Shown piece by piece: positions 17,020-25,489 of a DNA stretch of 64,000 bases. Under the pieces are notes generated by a model. That model worked only from the letters and a program-made list of their open reading frames with translations, had not been told where the DNA came from and made no database searches. This DNA comes from Paracoccus sphaerophysae. GTDB taxonomy: Bacteria; Pseudomonadota; Alphaproteobacteria; Rhodobacterales; Rhodobacteraceae. The stretch is taken from assembly GCF_000763805.1 (NCBI RefSeq), contig NZ_JRKS01000003.1, positions 1 through 64,000 of the forward strand, given 5' to 3'. The translations under genes and the position numbers were made by a program. Every line of letters begins with the position of its first letter. The stretch's first letter is position 1.

Positions 17020-17784
17020 TCAGCTGGGCAGTCCGCCGTCGGAATCGTCGCCGCTTTCGGCGACGAGGCGGTTGAAGTCGGGCACGATCACCCGGCGCTT
17101 GCCATCCAGCGCGATCACCCCTTCGCGCCGCAGGGCCGAGATCTGGCGGCTGACGGTTTCCAGCGTCAGACCCAGGTAATCGGCCATCGCCTCACGGGTC
17201 AGCGGCAGGTCGAGCACGACCAGACCCGGCGTCTGCGCCTGCCGCAGCATCGCGTCGCGGCGGGCGAGGATGGTCAGGAACGAAGCGATCTTCTCGCGCG
17301 CCGACTTGCGTCCCAGCAGCAGCAGCCAGTCGCGGGCCGCGTCCAGATCGTCCAGCGTCATGTCCAGAAGCCGCGCGGCGATGCGCGGGCTCGACCGCAG
17401 CAGCCCCTCGAACGGGCGGCGGCGGAAACAGCACAGCAGCAGGTCGGACACCGCTGTCACGTCATAGGGCGAGGAATCCCGCCCCGGACGCCAGAGGAAA
17501 TCCGAGGGCAGCAACAGCCCCACCATCTGGGTGCGGCCATCCTCGAGCGTCTGGGTCAGGCTGGCGATGCCCGAAACGACCGAGGCCACGAAGTCCATCC
17601 GCTCGCCCGACAGCACGACGGTCTGCCCGGCCTCGTAGCGGCGGTAATACTTGCTGCCCTCCAGCTCGGTCAGCTCGGGGGTCTCGCAGGTCGCGCAAAC
17701 GGCGCGATAGCGGATCGGGCAGTCTTCGCACGGAAGCTGCAGCGGGTGGCATCCCTCAGCGGATATGGTCTTGACCTGTGTCAA
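17020..17784 (-). CDS. fnrL: FnrL, oxygen-sensing Crp/Fnr-family regulator
   Basis: Global activator of microaerobic and anaerobic genes. The 254-residue product has N-terminal cluster cysteines C19-X2-C22-X7-C30 in CEDCPIRYRAVC, the spacing of Rhodobacter FnrL, and a fourth Cys candidate at about 119-120 (LLLCCFRRR). A cyclic-nucleotide-binding-type barrel follows, then a C-terminal helix-turn-helix (LTREAMADYLGLTLETVSRQIS) whose E-SR recognition pattern fits TTGAT half-sites. TTG is the only plausible start, with AGGGA six bases upstream. The first codons coincide with an FNR-type palindrome, suggesting autoregulation. It is divergent from hemN. Confidence 0.94.
   Translation of the reverse strand: MTQVKTISAEGCHPLQLPCEDCPIRYRAVCATCETPELTELEGSKYYRRYEAGQTVVLSGERMDFVASVVSGIASLTQTLEDGRTQMVGLLLPSDFLWRPGRDSSPYDVTAVSDLLLCCFRRRPFEGLLRSSPRIAARLLDMTLDDLDAARDWLLLLGRKSAREKIASFLTILARRDAMLRQAQTPGLVVLDLPLTREAMADYLGLTLETVSRQISALRREGVIALDGKRRVIVPDFNRLVAESGDDSDGGLPS
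17771..17784. promoter_or_regulatory. FNR-type palindrome at the fnrL start, facing hemN
   Basis: TTGAC and GTCAA flank a CTGT spacer: a perfect dyad matching FNR consensus at 8 of 10 positions. It covers the predicted TTG start and first codons of fnrL and lies 36 bases before hemN. This fits repression of fnrL by its own product and/or activation of hemN. In hemN terms the site would be near -41 only if the mRNA has almost no leader. Confidence 0.7.
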
Positions 17785-17820
17785 AGCGTGTCCCTGCCGT
17801 AATGGTAACTGACTAGGGCC

Positions 17821-19176
17821 ATGGAACAGGAATCGCAACTTACCCGGCTGGGACTGTTTGACGCGCGTGTGCCCCGCTACACGTCGTATCCCACCGCCCC
17901 GCATTTCAAGCCCACCGTCGGTCCGGCCGATTTCACCCGCTGGGTCCAGGCGATCCCGGCGGGGGCGGCGATCTCGCTGTACATGCACGTCCCGTTCTGC
18001 CGGCGGCTGTGCTGGTTCTGCGCCTGCCGCACCCAGGGCACCCAGTCCGACGCGCCGGTGCGCGCCTATGCCGACGTGCTGCTGCAGGAACTCGAGCTGC
18101 TGAAGGCCTCGCTGGCCCCGGGGGTCACTCTGTCGCGGCTGCACTGGGGCGGCGGCACGCCGACGCTGATGCCGCCGGACATGATGCGCCGGGTGGCGGG
18201 GGCGGTGTTCGACGCCTTCCCGCTGGCGCCGGGGGCCGAGTTCTCGGTCGAGATCGACCCCAACGAGATCGACGAGGCGCGGATGGACGCGCTGGCCGAG
18301 GCGGGGCTGACCCGCGCCTCGATCGGGGTGCAGGACTTCGATCCCGACATCCAGGCCACGATCGGCCGCGACCAGAGCTTCGAGGTGACCGCCGAGGCGG
18401 TCCGCATGATCCGCGCCCGCGGCATCGACAGCGTGAACGCCGACATCCTGTACGGCCTGCCCCACCAGACGCCGCACCGGATCGCCGATTCCATCCAGAA
18501 GCTGATGGCGCTGAGCCCCGACCGGATCGCGCTTTACGGCTATGCCCACGTGCCGTGGATGGCCAAGCGGCAGGTGATGATCCCCGACGCCGCCCTGCCC
18601 GACCCGCAGGCCCGGCTGCGCCTGTTCGAGGTCGCCCGCGACCTGCTGGTCGCCGACGGCTATGAGGAGATCGGCATCGATCATTTCGCCCGCCCCGGCG
18701 ACGGGCTGGCCACAGCGCAGAAGGCCGGGCTGCTGCGCCGGAACTTCCAGGGCTATACCGACGACCTGGCCACCGCGCTGATCGGCATGGGGGCGTCGTC
18801 GATCTCGCGCTTTCCGCAGGGCTATGCGCAGAACGCGCCGGCGACCGGCGCCCATGTCAAGGCGATCCGCGAGGGGCGGTTCTCGACCACCCGCGGGCAT
18901 GTCTTCACCCCCGAGGACGTGTGGCGGGCCCGGATGATCGAGGCGCTGATGTGCGATTTCGAGATCCGCGCCGACGAGTTCATCGCCGACCACGGCTTTA
19001 CCCCCGCGACGCTGGCGGCGCTGTTCGCCCCGGTCAAGGCGCAGTTCGGGGACATGGTCACGGTGTCCGCTTCCGGGCTGGCGATCCCCGAGCGGGGCCG
19101 GCCGCTGACCCGGATGATTGCGCGGATGTTCGACGGCTACGAGATGGAGGCCAAGGGCCACAGCCCGGCGATCTGA
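17821..19176 (+). CDS. hemN: Oxygen-independent coproporphyrinogen III dehydrogenase
   Basis: Radical-SAM enzyme that converts coproporphyrinogen III to protoporphyrinogen IX without oxygen. The 451-residue product shows the cluster motif C-X3-C-X2-C in FCRRLCWFCAC at about residues 60-70, the GGGTP SAM motif, SIGVQDFD and YGLPHQT blocks, and the conserved N-terminus RVPRYTSYPTAPHF. It is the anaerobic counterpart of hemF at 2.0 kb. It is divergent from fnrL with the FNR palindrome between them, so FnrL control is likely. In Rhodobacter the equivalent gene is called hemZ. Confidence 0.95.
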   Translation: MEQESQLTRLGLFDARVPRYTSYPTAPHFKPTVGPADFTRWVQAIPAGAAISLYMHVPFCRRLCWFCACRTQGTQSDAPVRAYADVLLQELELLKASLAPGVTLSRLHWGGGTPTLMPPDMMRRVAGAVFDAFPLAPGAEFSVEIDPNEIDEARMDALAEAGLTRASIGVQDFDPDIQATIGRDQSFEVTAEAVRMIRARGIDSVNADILYGLPHQTPHRIADSIQKLMALSPDRIALYGYAHVPWMAKRQVMIPDAALPDPQARLRLFEVARDLLVADGYEEIGIDHFARPGDGLATAQKAGLLRRNFQGYTDDLATALIGMGASSISRFPQGYAQNAPATGAHVKAIREGRFSTTRGHVFTPEDVWRARMIEALMCDFEIRADEFIADHGFTPATLAALFAPVKAQFGDMVTVSASGLAIPERGRPLTRMIARMFDGYEMEAKGHSPAI

Positions 19177-19274
19177 CCGATGTCGCGCCCAAAGCCGGGG
19201 CGCTGCCCCGGACCCCGGGATATTCGGGACCGCCCGAAGCGCGGGCTCGGGCTGGTCCCTTCGGCTACGCCGGA

Positions 19275-20093
19275 TCAGCGGCCCAGTTTGGCGTGGACCT
19301 CGTCCAGATCGACCTCGCCCTTCGGCATCTTGTTGTCGGGGTCGTCGAAGTCATAGCGGAACAGCTGGAAATCCTTCTTGTATATTTCCCAGACGAGGTG
19401 CCGCGACAGGTCGTCGAAATAGTCGCTGACCTTGTGTGCCCGCTTGGGGCCGTGACCCTCGGATTCGTTGAAGCGCGGCACCGCGTTCACGTCGACCTTC
19501 ACCGGCGTTTCGGCGGCATCCAGAACCTTCTGCATGCCCTCGTTGAACTTCTCGGTGAAGAAGATCTGGTCATAGCGGCCGCCATTCACGATGAAGGTCG
19601 CGATGTGGCCCGACATGGCCGACCAGTGGATGTCCGGCTCCATCGGGCGGCGCCAGCGGATGGTGTCGCGCGCGAACAGCAGGAAGCGGCGGAAGCTCGC
19701 CACCTGGTCAAAGTCGAAGTTGTCCTCGGGGCTGCCGACCTCGATGCCGTAGCGCTGGACGATCTGCGGGATCAGGTTGCCGCGATAGCGCTTGCCGTTG
19801 CGCTGGATGCCGGCGATCTTGTCGAAGAACGACGACAGGATGCGCGAATACGGGTTGCGCACGCAGGTAAAGCTGACCGCCTTGCGCGACTTGACGGCGC
19901 GGTCGATGATCGGCTGGCTGTCTTCCTGGTTCCACTTGTGCAGGCCGCTGGTGGAATCGTGGATGTCGCCGTCGAAGTAGCGCCCGTGGTCCGAGTAATA
20001 CATGATCTGCCCGATCGTCGAGCAGGCGCATTTGGGGACCACACGATAGGCGATGCTCTCGCTTTCGGTGAGCCAGGTGCCGGGGAAGGCCAT
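19275..20093 (-). CDS. Sulfotransferase-family protein
   Basis: Predicted PAPS-dependent sulfotransferase of the carbohydrate type (sulfotransferase family 2), 272 residues. VPKCACSTI near residue 20 fits the 5'-phosphosulfate loop and FTCVRNPYSRILSSF at about residue 95 fits the 3'-phosphate-binding motif. The substrate is probably a cell-surface glycan, judging from the divergent glycosyltransferase 145 bases away. No signal peptide or membrane helix is seen, so it would act in the cytosol. The ATG at 20093 starts the homologous region; an upstream extension of the same frame runs antisense to the glycosyltransferase and is not believed. Confidence 0.82.
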   Translation of the reverse strand: MAFPGTWLTESESIAYRVVPKCACSTIGQIMYYSDHGRYFDGDIHDSTSGLHKWNQEDSQPIIDRAVKSRKAVSFTCVRNPYSRILSSFFDKIAGIQRNGKRYRGNLIPQIVQRYGIEVGSPEDNFDFDQVASFRRFLLFARDTIRWRRPMEPDIHWSAMSGHIATFIVNGGRYDQIFFTEKFNEGMQKVLDAAETPVKVDVNAVPRFNESEGHGPKRAHKVSDYFDDLSRHLVWEIYKKDFQLFRYDFDDPDNKMPKGEVDLDEVHAKLGR

Positions 20094-20237
20094 GATGTCG
20101 GATCCTTTGATCGAGCGCTGTCGGCTTGCCCCTGCCCATAAAATCGTTAAGCACCCAACGCAACTCGCCTGGGGCGTTTCCGCGCGGAAACCGGGTGAAT
20201 CCATTGTGTGGACGCTGGTTGCGGGGTACCCGAGGTC

Positions 20238-21815
20238 ATGGCGCGGATCGCATTCATCCTGCTGTGCCACAAGGATCCCAAGGGGATCATCGCGCAGGCG
20301 CTGCGGCTGACCCAGTCGGGCGACTATGTCTCGATCCACTTCGACGCCCGCGCCAACCCTGCCGATTTCGATGCCATCCGGGCCGCGCTGGGCAGCAACC
20401 CCGGCGTGACCTTCGCCGCACGGCGGTTGAAATGCGGCTGGGGGGAATGGTCGCTGGTCGCCGCCACGCTGGAAGCGGTGCGCGCCGCCGTCGCCGCCTT
20501 CCCGGCGGCCACCCATTTCTACATGCTGTCGGGCGACTGCATGCCAATCAAGTCGGCTGCCTATGCGCATGACTTCCTTGACGCCAACGAACTGGATTAC
20601 ATCGAGAATTTCGACTTCTTCGACAGCGACTGGATCAAGACCGGGTTCAAGGAAGAACGCCTGATCTATCGCCACTGGTTCAACGAGCGCACCCAGAAGA
20701 AGCTGTTCTACGGCAGCTACGAAATCCAGCGCCGGCTGGGCATCACCCGCGAGGTGCCGGCCGACATCCAGGTGATGATCGGCTCGCAATGGTGGTGCCT
20801 GCGCCGCCAGACAGTGGAAAAGGTGCTGGCCTTCTGCGACTCGCGCCCCGACGTGATGCGGTTCTTTGCGACGACGTGGATCCCGGACGAGACGTTCTTC
20901 CAGACGATCGTGCCGCACGTGGTGCCGCGCAAGGAAATCCGCGCCCGCACCCTGACCTTCCTGATGTTCACCGATTACGGCATGCCGGTGACGTTCCACA
21001 ACGACCACTACGACCTGCTGCTGCGGCAGGATTACCTGTTCGCGCGCAAGATCAGCGCCGAGGCGATCCAGCTGCGCGAGCGGCTGGGGGCGCTGTGGCA
21101 GGCCGATGATGTGCGGTTCCCGATCTCGAACGAGGCCGCGGGCCTCTACCGCTTCCTGACCCAGCGCGGTCGCATCGGCCGGCGCTTTGGCCAGCGCTTC
21201 TGGGAGGCCGAGGGAACGCTGGGCCGCGGCCACACGCTGCTGCTGATCGTCTGCAAGAAGTGGCACGTCGCCAAGCGCCTGACCGCCGCGATCCGCTGGC
21301 ATACCGGGATTCCCGCGGTGAACTATCTGTTCAACGAGCTGGACGCCGAACTGCCCGACATGGGCGGCATCGAGACCACCGTGGAAAAGCGCGAACGCCA
21401 CCGCCGGGCGCTGGTCAAGATGCTGTTCGACCAGCTGGAATCCCGCTGCGTGGCGATCTGCCTCGACCCCTCGGCGCTGGGGCTGATCCAGGACTTCGTC
21501 GAGGACAAGGCCGACACCCGCCTGCTGCTGATCGAGTCCGATTTCGACGACGACTATGTCCGCGGCCATATCGAGCGCGTCGGCCTCGCCGGCCGGCACA
21601 GCGCGCCGGATTACGTGAACCGCCTGATCCCGGCCGTGCGCAGCGACCTGGAACACGAGGCCGACCATATCCGCGACCTGGACCTGGACGGGTTCGAAGT
21701 GATCTCGCCCGCCTGGGACGAGGCCCAGAACGCCGCCGCCCTGCAGCGCTTCCTGGACGTCACGCCCGAGCTTGCGCTGACGCTGGCGCAGACCGATGAT
21801 CTTTTTGCCGACTGA
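20238..21815 (+). CDS. Core-2/I-branching-type glycosyltransferase
   Basis: A 525-residue protein whose N-terminal 270 residues resemble beta-1,6-N-acetylglucosaminyltransferases (GT14). It begins MARIAFILLCHKDPKGI and has THFYMLSGDCMPIKS, the block around YIENFDFFDSDW and IGSQWWCLRR, followed by FATTWIPDETFFQTIV. The C-terminal part (about 300-525) is a conserved alphaproteobacterial extension with no clear catalytic motif. The start follows GAGG by three bases. It is divergent from the sulfotransferase, which suggests that the two build and decorate the same exopolysaccharide or glycolipid. A HIT protein gene follows 15 bases after. Confidence 0.82.
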   Translation: MARIAFILLCHKDPKGIIAQALRLTQSGDYVSIHFDARANPADFDAIRAALGSNPGVTFAARRLKCGWGEWSLVAATLEAVRAAVAAFPAATHFYMLSGDCMPIKSAAYAHDFLDANELDYIENFDFFDSDWIKTGFKEERLIYRHWFNERTQKKLFYGSYEIQRRLGITREVPADIQVMIGSQWWCLRRQTVEKVLAFCDSRPDVMRFFATTWIPDETFFQTIVPHVVPRKEIRARTLTFLMFTDYGMPVTFHNDHYDLLLRQDYLFARKISAEAIQLRERLGALWQADDVRFPISNEAAGLYRFLTQRGRIGRRFGQRFWEAEGTLGRGHTLLLIVCKKWHVAKRLTAAIRWHTGIPAVNYLFNELDAELPDMGGIETTVEKRERHRRALVKMLFDQLESRCVAICLDPSALGLIQDFVEDKADTRLLLIESDFDDDYVRGHIERVGLAGRHSAPDYVNRLIPAVRSDLEHEADHIRDLDLDGFEVISPAWDEAQNAAALQRFLDVTPELALTLAQTDDLFAD

Positions 21816-21830
21816 CCGCCGAGGCCTGAC

Positions 21831-22205
21831 ATGACCTATGACGACGACAACATCTTTGCCCGCATCCTGCGCGGCGAGATCCCCAACGACACCGTTGCCC
21901 AGAACGACCACGCGCTGGCCTTCCGCGACATCCGCCCGCAGGCGCCGGTGCATATCCTGGTGATCCCGAAGGGGCGCTATGTCAGCTATGACGACTTCGC
22001 GGCCAACGCCTCGGACGCGGAAATCCTGGGGTTCAACCGGCTGGTGGCCGAGGTCGTGCGGGCCGAGGGCATCGGCCTGGCCGAGGGCGGCGCGGGGTTC
22101 CGCGCCATCACCAACGCCGGCGCCCACGGCGTGCAGGAGGTCCCGCATTTCCACCTGCACCTGCTCGGCGGGCAGCCGATGGGGCGGATGGTGTCGCGCG
22201 ACTGA
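21831..22205 (+). CDS. HIT-family nucleotide-binding protein (HinT-like)
   Basis: A 124-residue histidine-triad hydrolase, typically acting on adenosine phosphoramidates or acyl-AMP. It shows DDNIFARILRGEIP at the N-terminus, AFRDIRPQAPVHILVIPK in the middle and the triad HFHLHLL at about residue 105. The length and layout match bacterial HinT. It starts 15 bases after the glycosyltransferase and a CorA-type gene starts 14 bases later, so the three may be one transcript. Confidence 0.92.
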   Translation: MTYDDDNIFARILRGEIPNDTVAQNDHALAFRDIRPQAPVHILVIPKGRYVSYDDFAANASDAEILGFNRLVAEVVRAEGIGLAEGGAGFRAITNAGAHGVQEVPHFHLHLLGGQPMGRMVSRD

Positions 22206-22219
22206 TCCGGGGCCAGGCC

Positions 22220-23179
22220 ATGCTGACCGCCTATGCCCCCCATCTCGGCGGCCTCGCGCCGCTGCCCCACGGCGAGGACCCGGCGCGCGGGCGGTGGATC
22301 GACCTGTATCAGCCGCTGGACCAGCAGGTCCGGCTGATGCGCGGCTTTGGCGTCGAGGTGCCGACGCTCGAGGACATGGAAGAGATCGAGATCTCAAACC
22401 GCCTGTATCGCGAGGGCGACCTGCTTTACATGACCGCGGTGCTGCCGGGCGAGATGCCGGACGGCAAGCCGGTGGCGATGCCGGTGACCTTCATCCTGTC
22501 CCCCGACCGGCTGGTGACGGTGCGCCACCACGCGCCGCGGCCGTTCACCACGTTTCCGACGCGGGCAGAACGGTCGGCGTCCGGCGTGTCGGGGCCGGAT
22601 CGCATCTTCCTTGGCCTGATGGAGGAGATCGTCGCCCGGCTTGCAGATATCCTTGAGGGCGTCGGCAAGGTGCTGGACCAGACCGGCACCCATGTCTTCG
22701 AGGACGCCAGCAATATCCGCGACGTCGTGCTGCGGGCTGCGCTCATCAAGATCGGCCGGCAGTCCGAACTGATGGCGCGGGTCCGGCTGGGACTGCTGTC
22801 GGTCGAGCGGGTGCTGAGCTTCTACACCGCCGCCGCCGACGATCACCCCGATGCCAAACGCCTGCAGGCGCTGGCCAAGTCGATCAACCGCGACGTCCAG
22901 GCGCTCGAGGTGCACGCGGACTTCCTGGGCTCGCGGCTGGGGATGACGGTCGATGCGACGCTGGGGCTCATCAACCTGCAGCAGAACAACACCGTGCGGG
23001 TGCTGTCGGTAGTCGCGGCGCTGTTCCTGCCGCCGACGATGATCGCCTCGATCTACGGCATGAACTTCGACCACATGCCGGAACTGCACTGGGTCTGGGG
23101 CTATCCGATGGCGATCGGCGCGATGGTGCTGTCGGCGCTGGGGATCTATGCGCTGGCGCGCTGGAAACGCTGGCTCTAG
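22220..23179 (+). CDS. CorA-family divalent cation transporter
   Basis: A 319-residue inner-membrane protein with a large cytoplasmic N-terminal domain rich in helices and two C-terminal membrane helices (VLSVVAALFLPPTMIASIYG and YPMAIGAMVLSALGIYALA). Between them is the selectivity-filter YGMNF motif that defines CorA/Mrs2/ZntB transporters, followed by an acidic loop MPEL. Whether it carries Mg, Co/Ni or Zn is not evident. The stop codon is shared, through the palindrome CTAG, with the convergent ABC ATPase gene. Confidence 0.9.
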   Translation: MLTAYAPHLGGLAPLPHGEDPARGRWIDLYQPLDQQVRLMRGFGVEVPTLEDMEEIEISNRLYREGDLLYMTAVLPGEMPDGKPVAMPVTFILSPDRLVTVRHHAPRPFTTFPTRAERSASGVSGPDRIFLGLMEEIVARLADILEGVGKVLDQTGTHVFEDASNIRDVVLRAALIKIGRQSELMARVRLGLLSVERVLSFYTAAADDHPDAKRLQALAKSINRDVQALEVHADFLGSRLGMTVDATLGLINLQQNNTVRVLSVVAALFLPPTMIASIYGMNFDHMPELHWVWGYPMAIGAMVLSALGIYALARWKRWL

Positions 23180-24105
23180 CCGCGGGTCATCGACAGGAAC
23201 ACGTCCTGCAGGTCGGGCTGTTCGCTGGACACGTCGGCCATCGGCACCCCGCCCTGCCGCAGCGCGTCGATGATGCGGTCGGCCTGAACCCGGCCGGGCG
23301 CATAGGTCAGGGCCAGCCGCCCGTCCGCGCGCCGCTCGGCGGTGACGCCCTCGGGCAGCGGCGGCAGGCTGCCCGCCCACGGCCCCGGATCGACCACCAG
23401 CGTCTTGCTGTCGGCGCAGGCCAGCAGGCTGTCGGTGCGGTCCTGCACGACCTTTTCGCCGTGGTTGATGATGGCGATCTCGTCGCACATCTGTTCGGCT
23501 TCCTCGAGGTAGTGGGTGGTCAGGATCACCGTCATGCCCTGCGCGTTCAGCGCCCGCACGTTGGTCCACAGCATCTCGCGCAGGGCGATGTCGACGCCGG
23601 CGGTGGGTTCGTCCAGCACCAGGATGCGCGGGCGGTGGACCAGCGCCTTGGCCAGCAGCAGCCGCCGCTTCATCCCGCCCGACAGCTGGCGGGTATAGCT
23701 TTCGGCCTGCGCGGTCAGCCCGACGAGCGCCAGGATCTCGTCGGTCCAGCGATCGGCCCTGGGCACGCCATACAGCCCCGCCTGCACCTCGAGGCTGGCG
23801 CGCGGGGTGAAGAACGGGTCGATGTTCAACTCCTGCGGCATCACCCCGATGGCGGCGCGGGACTGGCGCGGGTTCACGTCCTGGTCAAAGCCCCAGATCT
23901 CGACCCGCCCGGCGGTCTTGTTCACCAGCCCGGCGAGGATGTTGATGATCGTCGATTTCCCGGCCCCGTTCGGGCCCAACAGGCCAAAGATCGAGCCGCG
24001 CGGGATGGTCAGGTCGATGCCCTTCAGTGCCTCTTTCGCCGGCACCTTGCCCGAGGCGGCATAGGTCTTGCGCAGGTCGGTCAGGCGGATGGCGGCGTCG
24101 GGCAT
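23176..24105 (-). CDS. ABC transporter ATP-binding protein (multidrug/daunorubicin-type)
   Basis: A 309-residue cytoplasmic ATPase. Walker A is GPNGAGKS at about residue 43, the signature is LSGGMKRR at about 139, Walker B is ILVLDEP, and the switch His lies in LTTHYLEEAEQM. The Q-loop reads MPQELN. About 85 residues after the ATPase domain resemble the C-terminal region of NatA/DrrA-type exporters. No permease gene is adjacent on either side, so its membrane partner must be elsewhere or lost. Four bases overlap the convergent corA-type gene. Confidence 0.88.
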   Translation of the reverse strand: MPDAAIRLTDLRKTYAASGKVPAKEALKGIDLTIPRGSIFGLLGPNGAGKSTIINILAGLVNKTAGRVEIWGFDQDVNPRQSRAAIGVMPQELNIDPFFTPRASLEVQAGLYGVPRADRWTDEILALVGLTAQAESYTRQLSGGMKRRLLLAKALVHRPRILVLDEPTAGVDIALREMLWTNVRALNAQGMTVILTTHYLEEAEQMCDEIAIINHGEKVVQDRTDSLLACADSKTLVVDPGPWAGSLPPLPEGVTAERRADGRLALTYAPGRVQADRIIDALRQGGVPMADVSSEQPDLQDVFLSMTRG

Positions 24106-24227
24106 GGCAGGCTCGGGGGACCAGGGGACGAGAGGGAGGGCGCCGCCGGGCTTGCGGGGGCGCGCTGGCTGGCTAGAATGACCGCGCCGTTAAACCGGCC
24201 TTTGCCCGCCAGCACAAGAGAGCCCCG

Positions 24228-24470
24228 ATGCGCCATCCCACGACCGAGACCCCGATGTCCACCAACCAGGACCCGGCCGCCGCGGTCCGCCCGGCGCCGG
24301 CCACCGAAACGGTGACCCGCTGGAAGGTCGCCTGCGCCGGCGACGAGGCGCTGGGGCTGGGGCATCCGCGGGTGTGGCTGGCGATCTCGCCCGCGACCGG
24401 CTTCGTCGAGTGCGGCTATTGCGACAAGCGCTTCGTCATCGACCGCGCCCACGCCCACGACGACCACTGA
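24228..24470 (+). CDS. Small CHCC zinc-finger protein
   Basis: An 80-residue protein (71 if the second ATG at 24255 is used) with the C-H-C-C pattern of the zf-CHCC family, seen as [16 protein letters not shown] and [12 protein letters not shown]. This domain is related to the NDUFS6/NUMM subunit of respiratory complex I, which binds zinc. A separate small gene of this type is common in alphaproteobacteria. It is flanked by divergent and convergent genes, so it is probably monocistronic. Confidence 0.85.
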   Translation: MRHPTTETPMSTNQDPAAAVRPAPATETVTRWKVACAGDEALGLGHPRVWLAISPATGFVECGYCDKRFVIDRAHAHDDH

Positions 24471-24528
24471 CCGGCGAGTTCCCCCGCGGCGGTTGCAGGG
24501 CCGGCTGGTGCATCGCGTCGGGCTCGGG

Positions 24529-25482
24529 CTAGTGCCCCTCGCCGGCCACAGGGTCGGCGCAGCCGCTGGTGCGGGTTTCGATCTCGATCGTCGAATGGGC
24601 GATGTCGTGGCGGTCGTGCAGCACCAGCTTGACGGCCAGCCGGGTGGCGTAGGGGTCGGCATCGTCCGCGATCACCACGTGCATTTCGGCTGAGCGGCGC
24701 TTTTCGTCGATCTGCCAGACATGCAGGTGATGCAGCCCGGTAACGCCCGCGACGGCCAGCACGTCCCGGCGCAGCGTCGGGTCGTCGATCCCGGCCGGGG
24801 CGCCCAGCATCAGCATCCGCAGAATCGGCCCCGTGTCGCCGCGGATATGCCACAGGATCACCACCGAAATGAGGATGGTCAGGATCGGGTCGGCGATCCG
24901 CCAGCCGAAGGCAAGGATCAGCGCGCCGCCGATCAGCACCGCGACCGACACCGCCGCATCGGCCAGGTTGTGCAGCCAGGCGGCGCGGATGTTCACGCTT
25001 TCCTTCGCCAGCCGCGCGGTCAGCCAGGCGGTGCCCAGATCGACCACCAGCGCCAGCGCCGCCAGCGCCATGACCAGCCCGCCCGCCACGGGCGGCGGAT
25101 CGGTCAGCCGGCCCACCGCCTCGACCATCAGCCACACCGACACGGCGATCAGCGCCAGGTAGTTGACGAAGGCCGCGACGATCTCGGCCCGCGACCAGCC
25201 GAAGCTCATCGCCGGGGTGGCGGGGCGCGCGGCGAGCTTGCGGGCACCAAAGGCCAGCACCAGCGCCAGCGCATCCGACAGGTTGTGCACCCCGTCCGCC
25301 ACCAGGGCCACGGAATCGGCGGCAAGCCCGCCGGCGATCTGCGCCGCGGTCAGGCCGAGGTTGATGACCACCGCCCACAGCAACGCGCTGTCGCTCAGGC
25401 CCTTGCCGTGGTCGTGCGGATGGCCGTGGCCGTCTCCGTGAGGGTGGTCGCGCCCATGGTGGTGGTGATCCTGGCTCATCAT
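24529..25482 (-). CDS. Cation diffusion facilitator (Zn/Co/Cd efflux)
   Basis: A 317-residue inner-membrane metal/proton antiporter of the CDF family. The N-terminus is His-rich (HHHHGRDHPHGDGHGH), which may bind metal. Six membrane helices follow, with metal-site motifs ADGVHNLSDA (helix II) and LHNLADAAVS (helix V), and a C-terminal dimerisation domain with HHLHVWQID. It starts 7 bases after the polA stop on the same strand and could be read through from it. The N-terminal His block and HN-xx-D motifs favour zinc. Confidence 0.92.
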   Translation of the reverse strand: MMSQDHHHHGRDHPHGDGHGHPHDHGKGLSDSALLWAVVINLGLTAAQIAGGLAADSVALVADGVHNLSDALALVLAFGARKLAARPATPAMSFGWSRAEIVAAFVNYLALIAVSVWLMVEAVGRLTDPPPVAGGLVMALAALALVVDLGTAWLTARLAKESVNIRAAWLHNLADAAVSVAVLIGGALILAFGWRIADPILTILISVVILWHIRGDTGPILRMLMLGAPAGIDDPTLRRDVLAVAGVTGLHHLHVWQIDEKRRSAEMHVVIADDADPYATRLAVKLVLHDRHDIAHSTIEIETRTSGCADPVAGEGH

Positions 25483-25489
25483 CCGGCGC

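Noticed and set aside
20094-22397. Upstream continuation of the sulfotransferase frame, about 760 codons on the minus strand
   Set aside because: It runs antisense through the glycosyltransferase and HIT genes. Only the part from 20093 downwards has family motifs and a normal start.
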